From assembly GCF_001428405.1 (NCBI RefSeq), contig NZ_LMSL01000040.1, positions 258,388 through 322,387 of the forward strand: DNA of 64,000 bases, given 5' to 3'. This DNA is from Frateuria sp. Soil773. GTDB taxonomy: Bacteria > Pseudomonadota > Gammaproteobacteria > Xanthomonadales > Rhodanobacteraceae. Below the pieces are notes generated by a model, which saw nothing but the letters and a program-made list of their open reading frames with translations, searched no databases and was not told where the DNA came from. Both the position numbers and the translations under genes were made by a program. Positions 1 to 9,022 of the stretch are shown here, in pieces (the stretch's first letter is position 1; every line of letters starts with the position of its first letter).

Positions 1-425
1 ACGGGCGGACGCATCACGATCCGCCCGGCTTCCGGCGCGCGCGCTGGCCCCGTTCCGGCCATGCCGCTCAGGGCGCGCACGATGCTGGCGGTCGACGTAC
101 CCGGCGGGCGGGTGCCGCGGCCTTCCGGCATGCCGGCCGCGACACGCTCCTGCCGCGGCGCGACCGGGCGTTGCAGCCGCCACGGCTCGGCCGGCGTCTC
201 CATCGTGGCGATCTTCGGCGCATACGGGTTCGGCGAAGCCACCGGCTGCGCGGCACTCCGTGAAACCGTGCCGGACTTCCTGCCCTGCTGCGCCCGCCGC
301 GCCGACGCGGGCCGGCGGACCGCGCGGCGGGTATTGCGTCCGCGATTGCGCAAGGCGCGCCACCGACGGAAAACCACGAGGCCAAGGGTCACCAGGGCCA
401 GGGCGACAAGAACGAACGTGAACAT
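1..425 (-). CDS. Membrane-anchored protein of unknown function (3' end outside window)
   Basis: The leftward frame opens at an ATG at 425 and runs off the window edge without a stop, giving about 141 visible residues. Residues 1-19 (MFTFVLVALALVTLGLVVF) form one hydrophobic segment followed by Arg-rich sequence (RRWRALRNRGRN). That is a typical N-in membrane anchor with a basic cytoplasmic side. The rest is Pro-, Ala- and Arg-rich and looks disordered. No catalytic motif or family is recognised. No good Shine-Dalgarno is visible before the ATG, so the start is tentative. It lies downstream of the leftward YjaB-like gene, separated by about 145 bases. Confidence 0.55.
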   Translation of the reverse strand, partial: MFTFVLVALALVTLGLVVFRRWRALRNRGRNTRRAVRRPASARRAQQGRKSGTVSRSAAQPVASPNPYAPKIATMETPAEPWRLQRPVAPRQERVAAGMPEGRGTRPPGTSTASIVRALSGMAGTGPARAPEAGRIVMRPP

Positions 426-570
426 GCGGGGATGGAGGGTTCTTCGATGCAAATGCAGGCCGACATGCTAGCGCATGCGCCATGCGGCCCGCGCCGCGCA
501 CGCCGGCCGCGGCCGGCGCGCAACGGCCCGGCTGCGCCCGTGCGGTGGCCGAAGGCAACCCGCCGCGTGC

Positions 571-1035
571 TTACTCGCCGCCGGCGCGCCGCGGCCGCCG
601 CGCCATGTGCAGCAACGGAAACGGCCGCCCCTGGCCGTCCAGCGGCGAGCGGCCGACGACCTCGAAGCCGGCCTGCCGGTAGAAACCCAGCGCCTGGACG
701 TTCTGCTCGTTGACGTCGAGCGCATCGGCGGCCAGCACCTCGACCGCATGGGCCAGCAAGGCCCTGCCGATGCCCCGGCCGCGGCTGGCCGGATCGACGA
801 AGAGCATCTCGACCTTGCCGCCGGCCACGCCCACGAAACCGCGCACGCGGCCCGACTCGTCGCGGCAGGCGCGCAGCGTCACCGCGGGGAGGCCGTCGTG
901 CAGGACCAGGGGCCGCAGCGCGGCGATGTCCGCCTCGTCGAGAAAGTCGTGGGTGGCGCGCACCGAGGCTTCCCACAGCGCGGCCAGTGCCTCGTATTCG
1001 CCGGGGTCGACGGTGGTGATCCGGTTCATGGGCAT
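571..1035 (-). CDS. yjaB: GNAT-family N-acetyltransferase, YjaB-like
   Basis: A 154-residue single-domain GNAT protein expected to transfer acetyl from acetyl-CoA to an amine. The substrate is unknown. From memory it resembles E. coli YjaB along its length. Both carry SVxATHDFL near the N-terminus, the acetyl-CoA pyrophosphate loop (here SRGRGIGRALL), the VNEQNxQAxGFY stretch and a C-terminal GRSxxDxxGxPxPLLxM motif. The start at 1035 (MPMNR) or the ATG two codons later is preferred over the longer frame, because the extra upstream residues are Arg/Ala-rich and unlike the family. It is probably cytoplasmic and monocistronic. Confidence 0.82.
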   Translation of the reverse strand: MPMNRITTVDPGEYEALAALWEASVRATHDFLDEADIAALRPLVLHDGLPAVTLRACRDESGRVRGFVGVAGGKVEMLFVDPASRGRGIGRALLAHAVEVLAADALDVNEQNVQALGFYRQAGFEVVGRSPLDGQGRPFPLLHMARRPRRAGGE

Positions 1036-1145
1036 CCTGGCGTCCAGTGCGGCGGACCGCACATGATCGCGCAAGCGGCGCCCCGTGGCATGCGGGCAAG
1101 CCGCTTCACTTGCCCTGGACGCCGGGTGCGGCATGGATGCATCCC

Positions 1146-1529
1146 ATGATCCCGCACTTCAGCGACCACGCCGCCAACGAACGCACCTATCTCGCCTGGG
1201 TGCGCACGGCGATCGCGGTGATGGCGTTCGGCTTCCTGCTGGAGCGGTTCGACATCTTCCTGTCCTATGCCGCCCGCGCCGCCGGCCATTCGATCCCCGG
1301 CCTGCACGTGCGCGCTTCCGAATGGCTGGGCCTGCTGCTGTTGCTGTTCGGGGCGCTGGTGGTGCTGCTCGCCACCGTGCGCTTCAACCGGAACCGCAAG
1401 CTGATCGACAGCGAGCAGGTCCATGCCTACGGCGGCACCTTGCTGGAACGCGTGATGGCGCCGCTGCTGATCGTCATGGCCGGCTTCCTGGCGGTATACG
1501 TGGCGCGGCAGCTCGTCGCGCTGGGATAG
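1146..1529 (+). CDS. DUF202 (YidH-type) inner-membrane protein
   Basis: A small membrane protein of about 127 residues with three hydrophobic segments. The N-terminal signature (NERTYLAWVRTAIAVMAFGF) is the DUF202 hallmark, with a Trp/Arg motif leading into the first helix. A second helix follows at about residues 60-80 (GLLLLLFGALVVLLATVRF) and a third at the C-terminus (LLIVMAGFLAVYVA). E. coli YidH and YidG are of similar size and their function is not established. The start was set at the ATG encoding MIPHFSD; an ATG three codons earlier (1137) is also possible. The longer upstream reading overlaps the promoter region of the divergent acetyltransferase and adds low-complexity sequence. 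Confidence 0.8.
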   Translation: MIPHFSDHAANERTYLAWVRTAIAVMAFGFLLERFDIFLSYAARAAGHSIPGLHVRASEWLGLLLLLFGALVVLLATVRFNRNRKLIDSEQVHAYGGTLLERVMAPLLIVMAGFLAVYVARQLVALG

Positions 1530-1664
1530 CCCACCGGCGCGCCCGTCCCGGTAGCGGAGGCGCCGCAGCCATTGATCCGCCCCGGAAAACGGCAGTCCCC
1601 TGGCGACGCGTTGTACCCTCGCCCGCCTCCGCGGCGGAACATGCCGATCGACGCAGGAAACCCG

Positions 1665-2168
1665 ATGACCGAGCAAGCCCGCGCACTGGCCGACCGGCTG
1701 ATCCGCAACTTCAACGACGCCGCGCTCGAGCACCATGTGCGCGACCCGCTCTACGAGACCCTGTGCGCCCGCCTGGCGCCGGGAACGGCGGCATGCAAGC
1801 TGGGCGCCTCGATCGATACCGTCGCGCCCGGCAAGCGTTCGTGCCCGTACCACTTCCACTACGCGCAGGAGGAGATGTTCATCGTGCTGGAGGGCCACGG
1901 GACCCTGCGCGTGGCCGGCGAGACGCTGCCGATCCGCAGCGGCGACGTGATCTTCGTCCCGCCCGGCCCCGACTACCCGCACCAGATCGTCAACACTTCC
2001 GACGCGCCGCTGAAATACCTGTCCATCGGCACGCGCGAGACGCCCGAGCTGGTCGAGTACCCCGATTCGGGCAAGTACGCGGCGATCGCCGTCCGCGACG
2101 ACGCTACCCGGCTGCATGTGGTGCAGCGCAGCGAGAACAGCCTCGACTACTGGGATGCCGAGCCCTGA
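1665..2168 (+). CDS. Cupin-domain protein
   Basis: A 167-residue single-cupin protein. The first cupin motif is seen as HFHYAQEEMFIVLEG (His-x-His, then Glu six residues on), followed by GDVIFVPPGPDYPHQIVN for the second motif with its His. These four side chains normally bind a divalent metal. The reaction cannot be deduced; related stand-alone cupins include sugar isomerases and dioxygenase-like proteins. The ATG at 1665 has a purine-rich CAGGAAA a few bases upstream and was preferred to the in-frame ATG at 1641. About 120 bases separate it from the PepSY gene, so co-transcription is possible but not shown. Confidence 0.78.
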   Translation: MTEQARALADRLIRNFNDAALEHHVRDPLYETLCARLAPGTAACKLGASIDTVAPGKRSCPYHFHYAQEEMFIVLEGHGTLRVAGETLPIRSGDVIFVPPGPDYPHQIVNTSDAPLKYLSIGTRETPELVEYPDSGKYAAIAVRDDATRLHVVQRSENSLDYWDAEP

Positions 2169-2289
2169 TCCGCCGTGCACGCCTGCGGCCGCCAAGGTGA
2201 ACGGACGGCGGCCATGGCAACACCGAATTCACCCGTTGCTGATCTTCGCGCGCCAACACTCCGGGCCTCGCTCCCACGAGGAAACCGCC

Positions 2290-2706
2290 ATGAAGAACAC
2301 CGCCATTCTCGCCGCCGCGCTCACCCTGGGGCTGGCCGGCGCCGCCATGGCGCAGGATGCCCTCACCGAGCGCCAGGTGCGCACCCAGCTCGAACAGCAG
2401 GGCTACACCAAGGTGCACGACCTCAAGTTCGACGACGGCATGTGGCGGGCGCATGCCCGCAGCGGCGACGGTACGCGCGTGTCCGTGCGGGTCGATCCCA
2501 GGACCGGCCAGGCTTTCCCCGACGAGCAGGTTTCCCGCCTCAGCGAGACCGACGTACGCGCCGCGCTCTCCACCGAGGGCTATACCGACGTGCACGACGT
2601 CGGCTTCAAGCACGGCGTCTGGCACGCCAAGGCGGACGACCGGGCCGGCAAGCGCGTGAAGCTGCAGATCGATCCGGAGACGGGCAAGATCATCGGCACC
2701 GATTGA
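2290..2706 (+). CDS. Secreted tandem-PepSY protein
   Basis: A 138-residue exported protein. Residues 1-21 form a Sec signal peptide (MKNTAILAAALTLGLAGAAM, then AQ) with a plausible AxA-type cleavage site. The mature part contains two matched repeats. Each runs from an LTERQVRTQLEQQGY- or LSETDVRAALSTEGY-like helix, through a VHD...F..G.W.A strand, to a V.VDP.TG or L.IDPETG ending, as in PepSY domains. Such proteins are periplasmic; roles in protease inhibition or in modulating sensor proteins are proposed for the family but not shown here. The ATG at 2290 follows a GAGGAAA ribosome-binding site. Confidence 0.85.
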   Translation: MKNTAILAAALTLGLAGAAMAQDALTERQVRTQLEQQGYTKVHDLKFDDGMWRAHARSGDGTRVSVRVDPRTGQAFPDEQVSRLSETDVRAALSTEGYTDVHDVGFKHGVWHAKADDRAGKRVKLQIDPETGKIIGTD

Positions 2707-2972
2707 GCCCTGCCCACACCTTGCAACTTCAGCATTGCCCGCACGGAATCTGCGAGCGCCGGTTCAGGGCAATCGCCCGACTGCCGCGCCAGGCTCCTTG
2801 CCAGACCCAGGCAAGCCGATCCACGGTGGACGAAGACGCACCGCCGGCTGGGCATGACGAGCCCCGAACCACGGCCACCGGCCGGCACATGCCGGTCCGG
2901 TGGCCGTACCTGGATACCCGGCCCGCGCCCGGTTCGGCCATCATGGCGATCCCCCATCAGCAGAGACCGGCC

Positions 2973-3440
2973 ATGCGTATCGCCGCATCGTTGCAGGCAC
3001 GCGCCGGCGGCTTCGTCCGCCGCGCCATGCCGCGGCGGCCCGGCCGCGCGGCGATAGCCGCCCTGCCTCTGCTGCTGGCCGCATGCGCAAGCCTGCCCAA
3101 CGGCGCCTGCGGGCCCGGCATGCACGGTGCCGTGCGCGACGAACTGTACTTCGGCACCGCGATGCCGCAGGGACAGGTATCGCCCGGCGACTGGGACCGC
3201 TTCCTGCGCGACACGGTGACGCCCCGCTTCCCGCAGGGTCTCACCGTATCCGCCGCTTCCGGCCAATGGCGCGGCGCCGACGGCGGGATCGTGCGCGAAC
3301 CGGCCTACGCGGTCACCCTGGTCCATCCCGACGACGACGCCAGCGAGCAGGCGGTGCGCGCGATCGCCGGCGCCTACAAGGCGCGCTTCGCGCAGGAGGC
3401 GGTGCTGCGCGTGCGCTCGCCTGCCTGCGCCTCCTTCTGA
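2973..3440 (+). CDS. DUF3574-type lipoprotein
   Basis: About 155 residues with a basic N-terminus (FVRRAMPRRPGRAA), a hydrophobic stretch and a lipobox (PLLLAAC), so it is probably an outer-membrane or periplasmic lipoprotein acylated on that Cys. The mature part (DELYFGTAMPQG, then WDRFLRDTVTPRFPQGLTV and a GQWR motif) matches the DUF3574 layout. No function is known for that family. Three in-frame ATGs are possible (2943, 2973, 3027). The last gives the shortest signal peptide directly in front of the lipobox, so the start is uncertain. The gene ends convergently against the efflux operon with a hairpin between them. Confidence 0.72.
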   Translation: MRIAASLQARAGGFVRRAMPRRPGRAAIAALPLLLAACASLPNGACGPGMHGAVRDELYFGTAMPQGQVSPGDWDRFLRDTVTPRFPQGLTVSAASGQWRGADGGIVREPAYAVTLVHPDDDASEQAVRAIAGAYKARFAQEAVLRVRSPACASF

Positions 3441-3461
3441 ACGCCATGCGCGTCATGGCGT
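3441..3461. terminator. Hairpin between convergent lipoprotein and RND operon
   Basis: The 8-bp arms acgccatg (3441-3448) and catggcgt (3454-3461) pair perfectly around a 5-base loop. The hairpin lies at the stop codons of two convergent genes, so it may end transcripts from either side. No long T-run follows, so its efficiency is unknown. Confidence 0.45.
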
Positions 3462-6400
3462 GCGAACCGCCGCACGCCGGGCCGCACGCTGCTCGATCCA
3501 GTCGTACAGCACCGGCAGCAGCACCAGGGTCAGCAGGGTCGAGCTGATCAGGCCGCCGACCACCACGGTGGCGAGCGGGCGCTGGGTTTCCGCGCCCACG
3601 CCGCTGGACAGCAGCATCGGCACCAGGCCCAGGATCGCCACGCTGGCGGTCATCAGCACCGGGCGCAGGCGCAAGGCGGTGCCGCGGAGCACCGCGTCGC
3701 GCACCGCCAGCCCCATGCCGCGCTGCCCGTTGAGGAAGCTCACCAGCACGATGCCGTTGAGCATCGCCACACCGAACACCGCGATGAAGCCGATCGCCGA
3801 GGGCACCGACAGGTATTGTCCGGTGACCGCCAGCGCGACGATGCCGCCGATGGTGGCGAACGGCACGTTGGCCAGGATCAGCGCAGCGTACTTCACCGAA
3901 TTGAAGGCGGTGTAGAGCAGCACGAAGATGAAGAAGATCGTCGCCGGCACGATCAGCGCCAGCCGCTTAAGCGCGCGCTGCTGGTTCTCGAACGCGCCGC
4001 CCCACTCACTGTAATAGCCCGGCGGCAGCTTCACCTGTTGCGCGATCGCGGCATTCGCCTGCTGCACGAAACCGTCGATGTCGCGTCCGCGCACGTCCAT
4101 CTGGATCACGGCGTAGCGCTGCAACTGCTCGCGGCGGATGAACGAGTAGCCCTCTGCATCGCTCACCTCGGCCACCTGCGACAGCTTCACCAGTGCGCCA
4201 TCCGGCGCGCGGATCGGAATGCGCCGGATCGCCGGCAGCGAGGCCTTGTCGTCATCGTCCAGCCGCACGGCGATATCGAAGCGCTTCACCCCGTCGAGCA
4301 GGCTCGTCACCGGCTCGCCGCCGATGCCGTTCTTCACCACCGTCAGCACGTCGTCGGCATTCAGGCCGTAGCGCGCCAGCGCCTCGCGGTCGACGCGGAT
4401 GCGGATCTGCGGCTTGCCTAGGTTCGCCTCCAGCGCGAGGTCGGCGACGCCTGGCACGCCGGCCAGCACATCCTTGATGCGCGCGCTCAAACGGTCCAGC
4501 TCGCCCAGGTCGTCACCGTAGAGCTTCAACGCCAGGGTGGCACGCACGCCGGAGATCAGCTCCTCGATGCGCATCTGGATCGGCTGGGTGTAGCTCACCA
4601 CCGCGGTCGGCAGCGCGTCGGACAGGGCCTGCTGCATCGCCTGCTCGATGCTTTCCAGCGTCTCGCCCTTGCGCCATTGCTGCTTCGGCTTGAGCGGCGT
4701 GTATACCTCCATGTAGTTCACGTCGGCGGTCTCGCCCTTCTCGGCGCGGCCGATCATCGCCAGCGTGGTCTCGACCTCGGGAAACTGCTGCTTGACCAGC
4801 GCCGATACCTGCCGCGAGATGGCGATCGATTCATCCAGCGAGGCCGAGGGAATCGAGGTGATGCGCCACATGATGGCGCCCTCCTTCAGGTTCGGCATGA
4901 ACTCCTTGCCCAGGAACGGGAACAGCGCCAGGCTGCCGACCAGCGCGATGGCGGCAGCGGCGAGCACCCACCGGCGATGCGCCAGCGACCAATCCAGCAC
5001 CCGGGCATAGCGGCGCTTCAGGAAGGCGACCAGGCGCGTGTCCTTCTCCTCCTTCGGCTTCAGCACCAGCGCGGCCAGTACCGGCACCAGGGTCAGCGCG
5101 AGCGCCAGCGAGCCGGCCATGGCGAAGCCGATGTTGAACGCCATCGGCTTGAACATCTTGCCTTCCAGCCCTTCGAGGCTGAACAGCGGCAGGAACACCA
5201 CGATGATGATGGCGATGGCGAACGCGACCGGGTTGGCCACCTCGCGGGCCGCCGCCAGCACGGCGGCGCTGCGGTCCACCGGCAGGCCGTGCGACTTGCG
5301 CTTGGCCATGATGCGGAAGGCGTTCTCCACCATCACCACCGCGCCGTCGACCATCATGCCGATGCCGATCGCCAGCCCGGCCAGCGACATCAGGTTGGCC
5401 GAGAGCCCGGCCTGCTCCATGCAGATGAAGGCGATCAGCATCGCCAGCGGCAATGCCAGCACGACCACCAGCGCGCTGCGCAGCTCGCCGAGGAACAGGA
5501 ACAGCACCAGCGCCACCAGGATCGAGCCCTCGACCAGCGCGCGCACCGCCGTGTCCACCGCCGCGTTGACCAGCCCGGTGCGCTCGTACACCGGCTTCAC
5601 CGCCACGCCGGGCGGCAGCGCCTGCCTCACCGTGTCGAGCTTCGACCTGACCGCGTCGACCACGCTCTTGGCGTTCTCGCCGATGCGCGCCAGCGCCTGG
5701 CCCATCACCACTTCCCGGCCGTCGCGGGTGACCGCGCCGGTGCGCGGCGCGCCCGCCTCGACGACCGCGGCGACGTCGCGCACGTACACCGGCGTGCCGT
5801 CCTCGGTCTTCAGCACGATGCTGCCCAGGTCCTGCGCATTGCGCACCAGCCCCAGCCCGCGCACCAGGTACTGCTCGCGGCCGACGTCGACGAAGTTGCC
5901 GCCGACCTGGGCGTTGTTGGCCTGCAGCGCCGCGATCACGTCCTTGAAGCCGAGCTTGTGCGCGATCAGCTTCACCGGGTCGATGCGCACCTGGTACTGC
6001 TTCTCCTGCCCGCCCCACGAGGTGACGTCGTCGACGCCGGGCGCGGTGCGCAGGATCAGGCGGATGGTCCAGTCCTGCAACGTGCGCAGGTCCATGTCGT
6101 CCGGCGCGGCGCCCTTCGCCTCCCTCGGCTGCTCGTCGGCACGCTCCACGGTGTACCAGAACACCTGGCCCAGGCCGGAGGTGTTCGGCCCCATCTCGGG
6201 CTTGCCGTAGCCGGCAGGCAGGCGGTCGCCGACCTGCTGCAGCCGCTCGTTGACCAGTTGGCGGGCGAAGTAGATGTCCATGCCGTCGTCGAAATAGACC
6301 GACACGTAGGACAGCCCGAACAGGCTCACCGAGCGGATCTGCTCCACCTTCGGCAGGCCGGCCAGGGCCGACTCCACCGGCGTGGTCAGCAGTTGCTCGA

Positions 6401-6584
6401 CGTCTTCGGCGGCCAGTCCGGGCGCCTCGGTGTACACGTTGACCTGCACCGGCGTGACGTCGGGGAACGCATCGATCGGCAACTGGCGCACCGCCTGGAA
6501 ACCCAGGAAGCCGACCGCCGCGAAGGCGATCAGCACCAGCACCTTGTAGCGCAGGGAAAGTTCGACCAGTCGCTCCAGCATCAT
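3453..6584 (-). CDS. czcA: Heavy-metal RND efflux pump, inner-membrane subunit (CzcA/CusA family)
   Basis: The 1043-residue length and layout match HME-RND pumps: TM1 at residues ~12-30, two large periplasmic loops and twelve TM helices. It should use proton influx to expel metal cations through the adaptor and outer-membrane channel encoded just upstream. The TM4 motif near residues 403-419 reads AIGIGMMVDGAVVMVEN. It keeps the central Asp and the VEN motif but has AIG in place of the DFG of classical Zn/Co/Cd CzcA pumps. Metal specificity therefore cannot be assigned and may differ. Its ATG overlaps the stop of the adaptor gene (ATGA), indicating translational coupling. The upstream reading of this frame is only a shadow of the adaptor gene. 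Confidence 0.92.
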   Translation of the reverse strand: MMLERLVELSLRYKVLVLIAFAAVGFLGFQAVRQLPIDAFPDVTPVQVNVYTEAPGLAAEDVEQLLTTPVESALAGLPKVEQIRSVSLFGLSYVSVYFDDGMDIYFARQLVNERLQQVGDRLPAGYGKPEMGPNTSGLGQVFWYTVERADEQPREAKGAAPDDMDLRTLQDWTIRLILRTAPGVDDVTSWGGQEKQYQVRIDPVKLIAHKLGFKDVIAALQANNAQVGGNFVDVGREQYLVRGLGLVRNAQDLGSIVLKTEDGTPVYVRDVAAVVEAGAPRTGAVTRDGREVVMGQALARIGENAKSVVDAVRSKLDTVRQALPPGVAVKPVYERTGLVNAAVDTAVRALVEGSILVALVLFLFLGELRSALVVVLALPLAMLIAFICMEQAGLSANLMSLAGLAIGIGMMVDGAVVMVENAFRIMAKRKSHGLPVDRSAAVLAAAREVANPVAFAIAIIIVVFLPLFSLEGLEGKMFKPMAFNIGFAMAGSLALALTLVPVLAALVLKPKEEKDTRLVAFLKRRYARVLDWSLAHRRWVLAAAAIALVGSLALFPFLGKEFMPNLKEGAIMWRITSIPSASLDESIAISRQVSALVKQQFPEVETTLAMIGRAEKGETADVNYMEVYTPLKPKQQWRKGETLESIEQAMQQALSDALPTAVVSYTQPIQMRIEELISGVRATLALKLYGDDLGELDRLSARIKDVLAGVPGVADLALEANLGKPQIRIRVDREALARYGLNADDVLTVVKNGIGGEPVTSLLDGVKRFDIAVRLDDDDKASLPAIRRIPIRAPDGALVKLSQVAEVSDAEGYSFIRREQLQRYAVIQMDVRGRDIDGFVQQANAAIAQQVKLPPGYYSEWGGAFENQQRALKRLALIVPATIFFIFVLLYTAFNSVKYAALILANVPFATIGGIVALAVTGQYLSVPSAIGFIAVFGVAMLNGIVLVSFLNGQRGMGLAVRDAVLRGTALRLRPVLMTASVAILGLVPMLLSSGVGAETQRPLATVVVGGLISSTLLTLVLLPVLYDWIEQRAARRAAVRTP

Positions 6585-7678
6585 TCCTCTCCCAGTTGCG
6601 AACGCAGCAGCCGCGCCTTGAGCGCGAAGGCGCCCTTGCGCACGTAGCGGGCGCCGGGTTTCAGTCCGTGCGTGACGACGATCCAGCCGTCGCGCGACTC
6701 GCCGGTCTCCACCGCCGCCGGCTCGAAGCGGCCGTTGCCCTTGTCGAGGAACACGCTGGGCTGGTTCTGCAGCAGCACGACCGCCTCGGCCGGCACCGCC
6801 AGCGCCGGCGCCGCGTCGCCGATGGCGAGCCGCGCATCGACCAGTTCGCCCGGATGCAGCAGGTCGGCGCGGTTGTCCACCGCGATGCGCACCGAGACGG
6901 TGCGGGTGCGCTCGCTGGTCTGGTGCGCGCGCTGCACCACCTTGCCGGGCAGCTCGCCGCCGTGCACCAGGATGCGCGCGGCGCCGCCGGGCTTGACCCG
7001 CTCGGCGTCGGACGGCGCCAGCTGCGCCTCCACCCACACCGAGTCCTCCTGCACCAGGGTGAACAGCGTGCGGCCGGGTTCGACCCGTTCGCCGACCAGG
7101 AACGCATCGGTGGTGATGCGTCCGGCGACCGGCGCAAGCAACTCGAAACTGCCGTCCGCGGCGGCCGATCCCTTGCGCAGCAGCGCGCCGATCTGGCCGT
7201 CCGACAAGCCGTAGGCGCGCAGCTTGGCGCGGGCCTGGTCGCGCTGCACGCGGGCCTCGTTGTAGCGCCGCGCCGACACCGCCTGCGGGCCGAGCGAGGC
7301 GATCCGCCGCCAGTCTTGCTCGGCCACGATCAGCGCGCCCTGGGTCTCGGCCGCCTGCACGCTGGACAGCACCAGCAGCGGCTGGCCGGCCTTCACCACC
7401 TCGCCGAGCCTGGCCTTGCGGGAAAGCACCTGCGCCTCCACCCGGGGCGCCACCAGCACGGTCGAATACGCATCGACGACCACTTCGCCGGGCGCCTTCA
7501 GCTCCTCGGCCAGCGCCTGCGGCGCGGCCACGCCGACCGCGATGCCGGCCTCCTTGACCGCCTCGGCGTCGAGCGCCAGCGGATCGGCCGGCGCGGGTTC
7601 CTGCGCCCATGCGCCGAGCGGGATCGAAAAGCCCAGCGCGAGGCCGAGCAGGCTGCGTTTGAAGAAAGTACGGTTCAT
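6581..7678 (-). CDS. czcB: RND efflux membrane-fusion (adaptor) protein, CzcB type
   Basis: A 365-residue periplasmic adaptor. Residues 1-26 are a signal sequence ending GAWAQE. It is followed by a lipoyl/barrel half (APRVEAQVLSRKARLGEVVKAGQPLLVL), an alpha-hairpin (about residues 105-165) and the second barrel half (LLAPVAGRITTDAFLVGE). Beta-barrel and membrane-proximal domains complete it. It should bridge the inner-membrane pump to the TolC-like channel. It lacks the long His-rich N-terminal extension of some CzcB proteins. The start at 7678 overlaps the stop of the channel gene by four bases, and its own stop overlaps the pump start, so the three are one coupled unit. Confidence 0.9.
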   Translation of the reverse strand: MNRTFFKRSLLGLALGFSIPLGAWAQEPAPADPLALDAEAVKEAGIAVGVAAPQALAEELKAPGEVVVDAYSTVLVAPRVEAQVLSRKARLGEVVKAGQPLLVLSSVQAAETQGALIVAEQDWRRIASLGPQAVSARRYNEARVQRDQARAKLRAYGLSDGQIGALLRKGSAAADGSFELLAPVAGRITTDAFLVGERVEPGRTLFTLVQEDSVWVEAQLAPSDAERVKPGGAARILVHGGELPGKVVQRAHQTSERTRTVSVRIAVDNRADLLHPGELVDARLAIGDAAPALAVPAEAVVLLQNQPSVFLDKGNGRFEPAAVETGESRDGWIVVTHGLKPGARYVRKGAFALKARLLRSQLGEE

Positions 7679-8949
7679 CGGGAGGTTTCCTGGGTGCGGC
7701 CGTCGAGCCAGTCGGTGAGACGGCCCGCGGCGCCGAGATAGTCGAACCAGGCCTGCCAGGCCTGGCTTTCCAGTTCCTGGCCGGACAGCGCGGTGTCCAG
7801 GCTCTGCTTGAGCTGCACGAGGTAGTCGGAGGTGCCGATCTCGCCGGCGCGCCAGAGCCTCTCCAGCAGGGCGGCACGATCCTCGAAGGCGGCCGCGCGG
7901 CCCTGGCGGAACGCGGCGGCCGCATCGCGCAGGGCGGCATAGCGCGCCTGCGCTTCCTGCAACCCGGCATGCAGCCGCTGCCGCTGTGCGCGCAGCTCGG
8001 CCGCGGCGGCCTCGGCCTCGGCGCGCGCGGCGGCGACTTCGGCACGACCGCTGTTGAGTACCGGCAAGGGGATCGCGATGATCACCCCGATCACCCGGTC
8101 GCTGAGCGGTCCGTTGCGCACGCGGCCGCCGACCAGGCCGAGCGTGGGATCGGGTATCCGCGCACGGCGCGCCACCTGCACGCCGGCATCGGCGCTCGCC
8201 TGCCGCGCGCTTGCCTGGCGCCACTCGGGCCGCTCGTCGTCAGGCAACGGGACGATGCCCGCCGGCGGCGGCATGCCGTTGTCCAGCGCCGGCAGTGGAT
8301 CGACCGCGTCGCCGCCGATCGACGACAGCGTCGCGCGCGCCGCGGCCTCGTTGCCGATCAAGGCCGCCTGCTGGATCTGCGCCTCGCCCAGCGCAAGGCC
8401 GGCCAGGTCGCGTTCGGGGCTGCTGATGTCGCCGACCTTGAGCTGTTCGGCGGCCAGCGCGTCGAAACGCTGCATCAGCGCCAGCCGGCGCTGGCCCAGC
8501 GCGCGCTGGCGCGCGGCCAGCGACGCTGTCGCCCACGCTTTCAGCCAGCGCGCGGCGAGGTCCCGCCGCAGCAGTTCGTAGCCCGCCTCGCTGGCGAGCA
8601 GGTCGGCGCTCCCCTGGCTGGCGCGGGCGCGGCGCTTGCCGGAAAGATCCAGCGCCAGGCTGATTCCGGCCGTGCGCCGGTCGACGTCGGCGTTCTCCGC
8701 CTCCAGCGACAGCGACGGGTTGTACAGCGGTTGCGCGGCCGCCTGCGCGCGCGCCTGCGCGGCGGCCAGCCCGGCGCGCGCGGCCTGCACGTCCGGGCTG
8801 GCCGCCCAGACCCGGCGCACGGCGTCCTGCAACGGCGACGGTGCCTGCGCGGCGGCGGATGGGGATGGATCGGGGCGTGGCGCGGCGCTCAAGGTCGCCA
8901 TGGCCAGCAGGCATGCGGCACCGAGCGATGCCGTACGTGGGACGGACAT
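7675..8949 (-). CDS. czcC: Outer-membrane efflux channel, TolC/CzcC family
   Basis: A 424-residue protein with an N-terminal signal peptide (SLGAACLLAMATLSAA). Two long coiled-coil outer-membrane-efflux repeats follow. The first is around residues 45-220 (VWAASPDVQAARAGLAAAQA and YNPSLSLEAENAD); the second is around residues 240-400 (RPEWRQASARQASADAGVQV and PDPTLGLVGGRVRNG). It should form a trimeric channel for the RND pump. The gene order channel-adaptor-pump is the classical czcCBA order. The ATG at 8949 is the first good start after the small Cys/His gene, and about 70 bases separate them. Confidence 0.88.
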   Translation of the reverse strand: MSVPRTASLGAACLLAMATLSAAPRPDPSPSAAAQAPSPLQDAVRRVWAASPDVQAARAGLAAAQARAQAAAQPLYNPSLSLEAENADVDRRTAGISLALDLSGKRRARASQGSADLLASEAGYELLRRDLAARWLKAWATASLAARQRALGQRRLALMQRFDALAAEQLKVGDISSPERDLAGLALGEAQIQQAALIGNEAAARATLSSIGGDAVDPLPALDNGMPPPAGIVPLPDDERPEWRQASARQASADAGVQVARRARIPDPTLGLVGGRVRNGPLSDRVIGVIIAIPLPVLNSGRAEVAAARAEAEAAAAELRAQRQRLHAGLQEAQARYAALRDAAAAFRQGRAAAFEDRAALLERLWRAGEIGTSDYLVQLKQSLDTALSGQELESQAWQAWFDYLGAAGRLTDWLDGRTQETSR

Positions 8950-9022
8950 GAAATCTTCTCCTGGAAACGGTCACGGAGCGACGCGCCGCCTGCACGGCGG
9001 CTTCATCGCGGAACGGGCGTTT

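Noticed and set aside
6585..8045. The N-terminal extension of the RND pump frame
   Set aside because: It overlaps the adaptor gene in another frame and is Arg/Pro/Ala-rich. The pump begins at the ATG that overlaps the adaptor stop.
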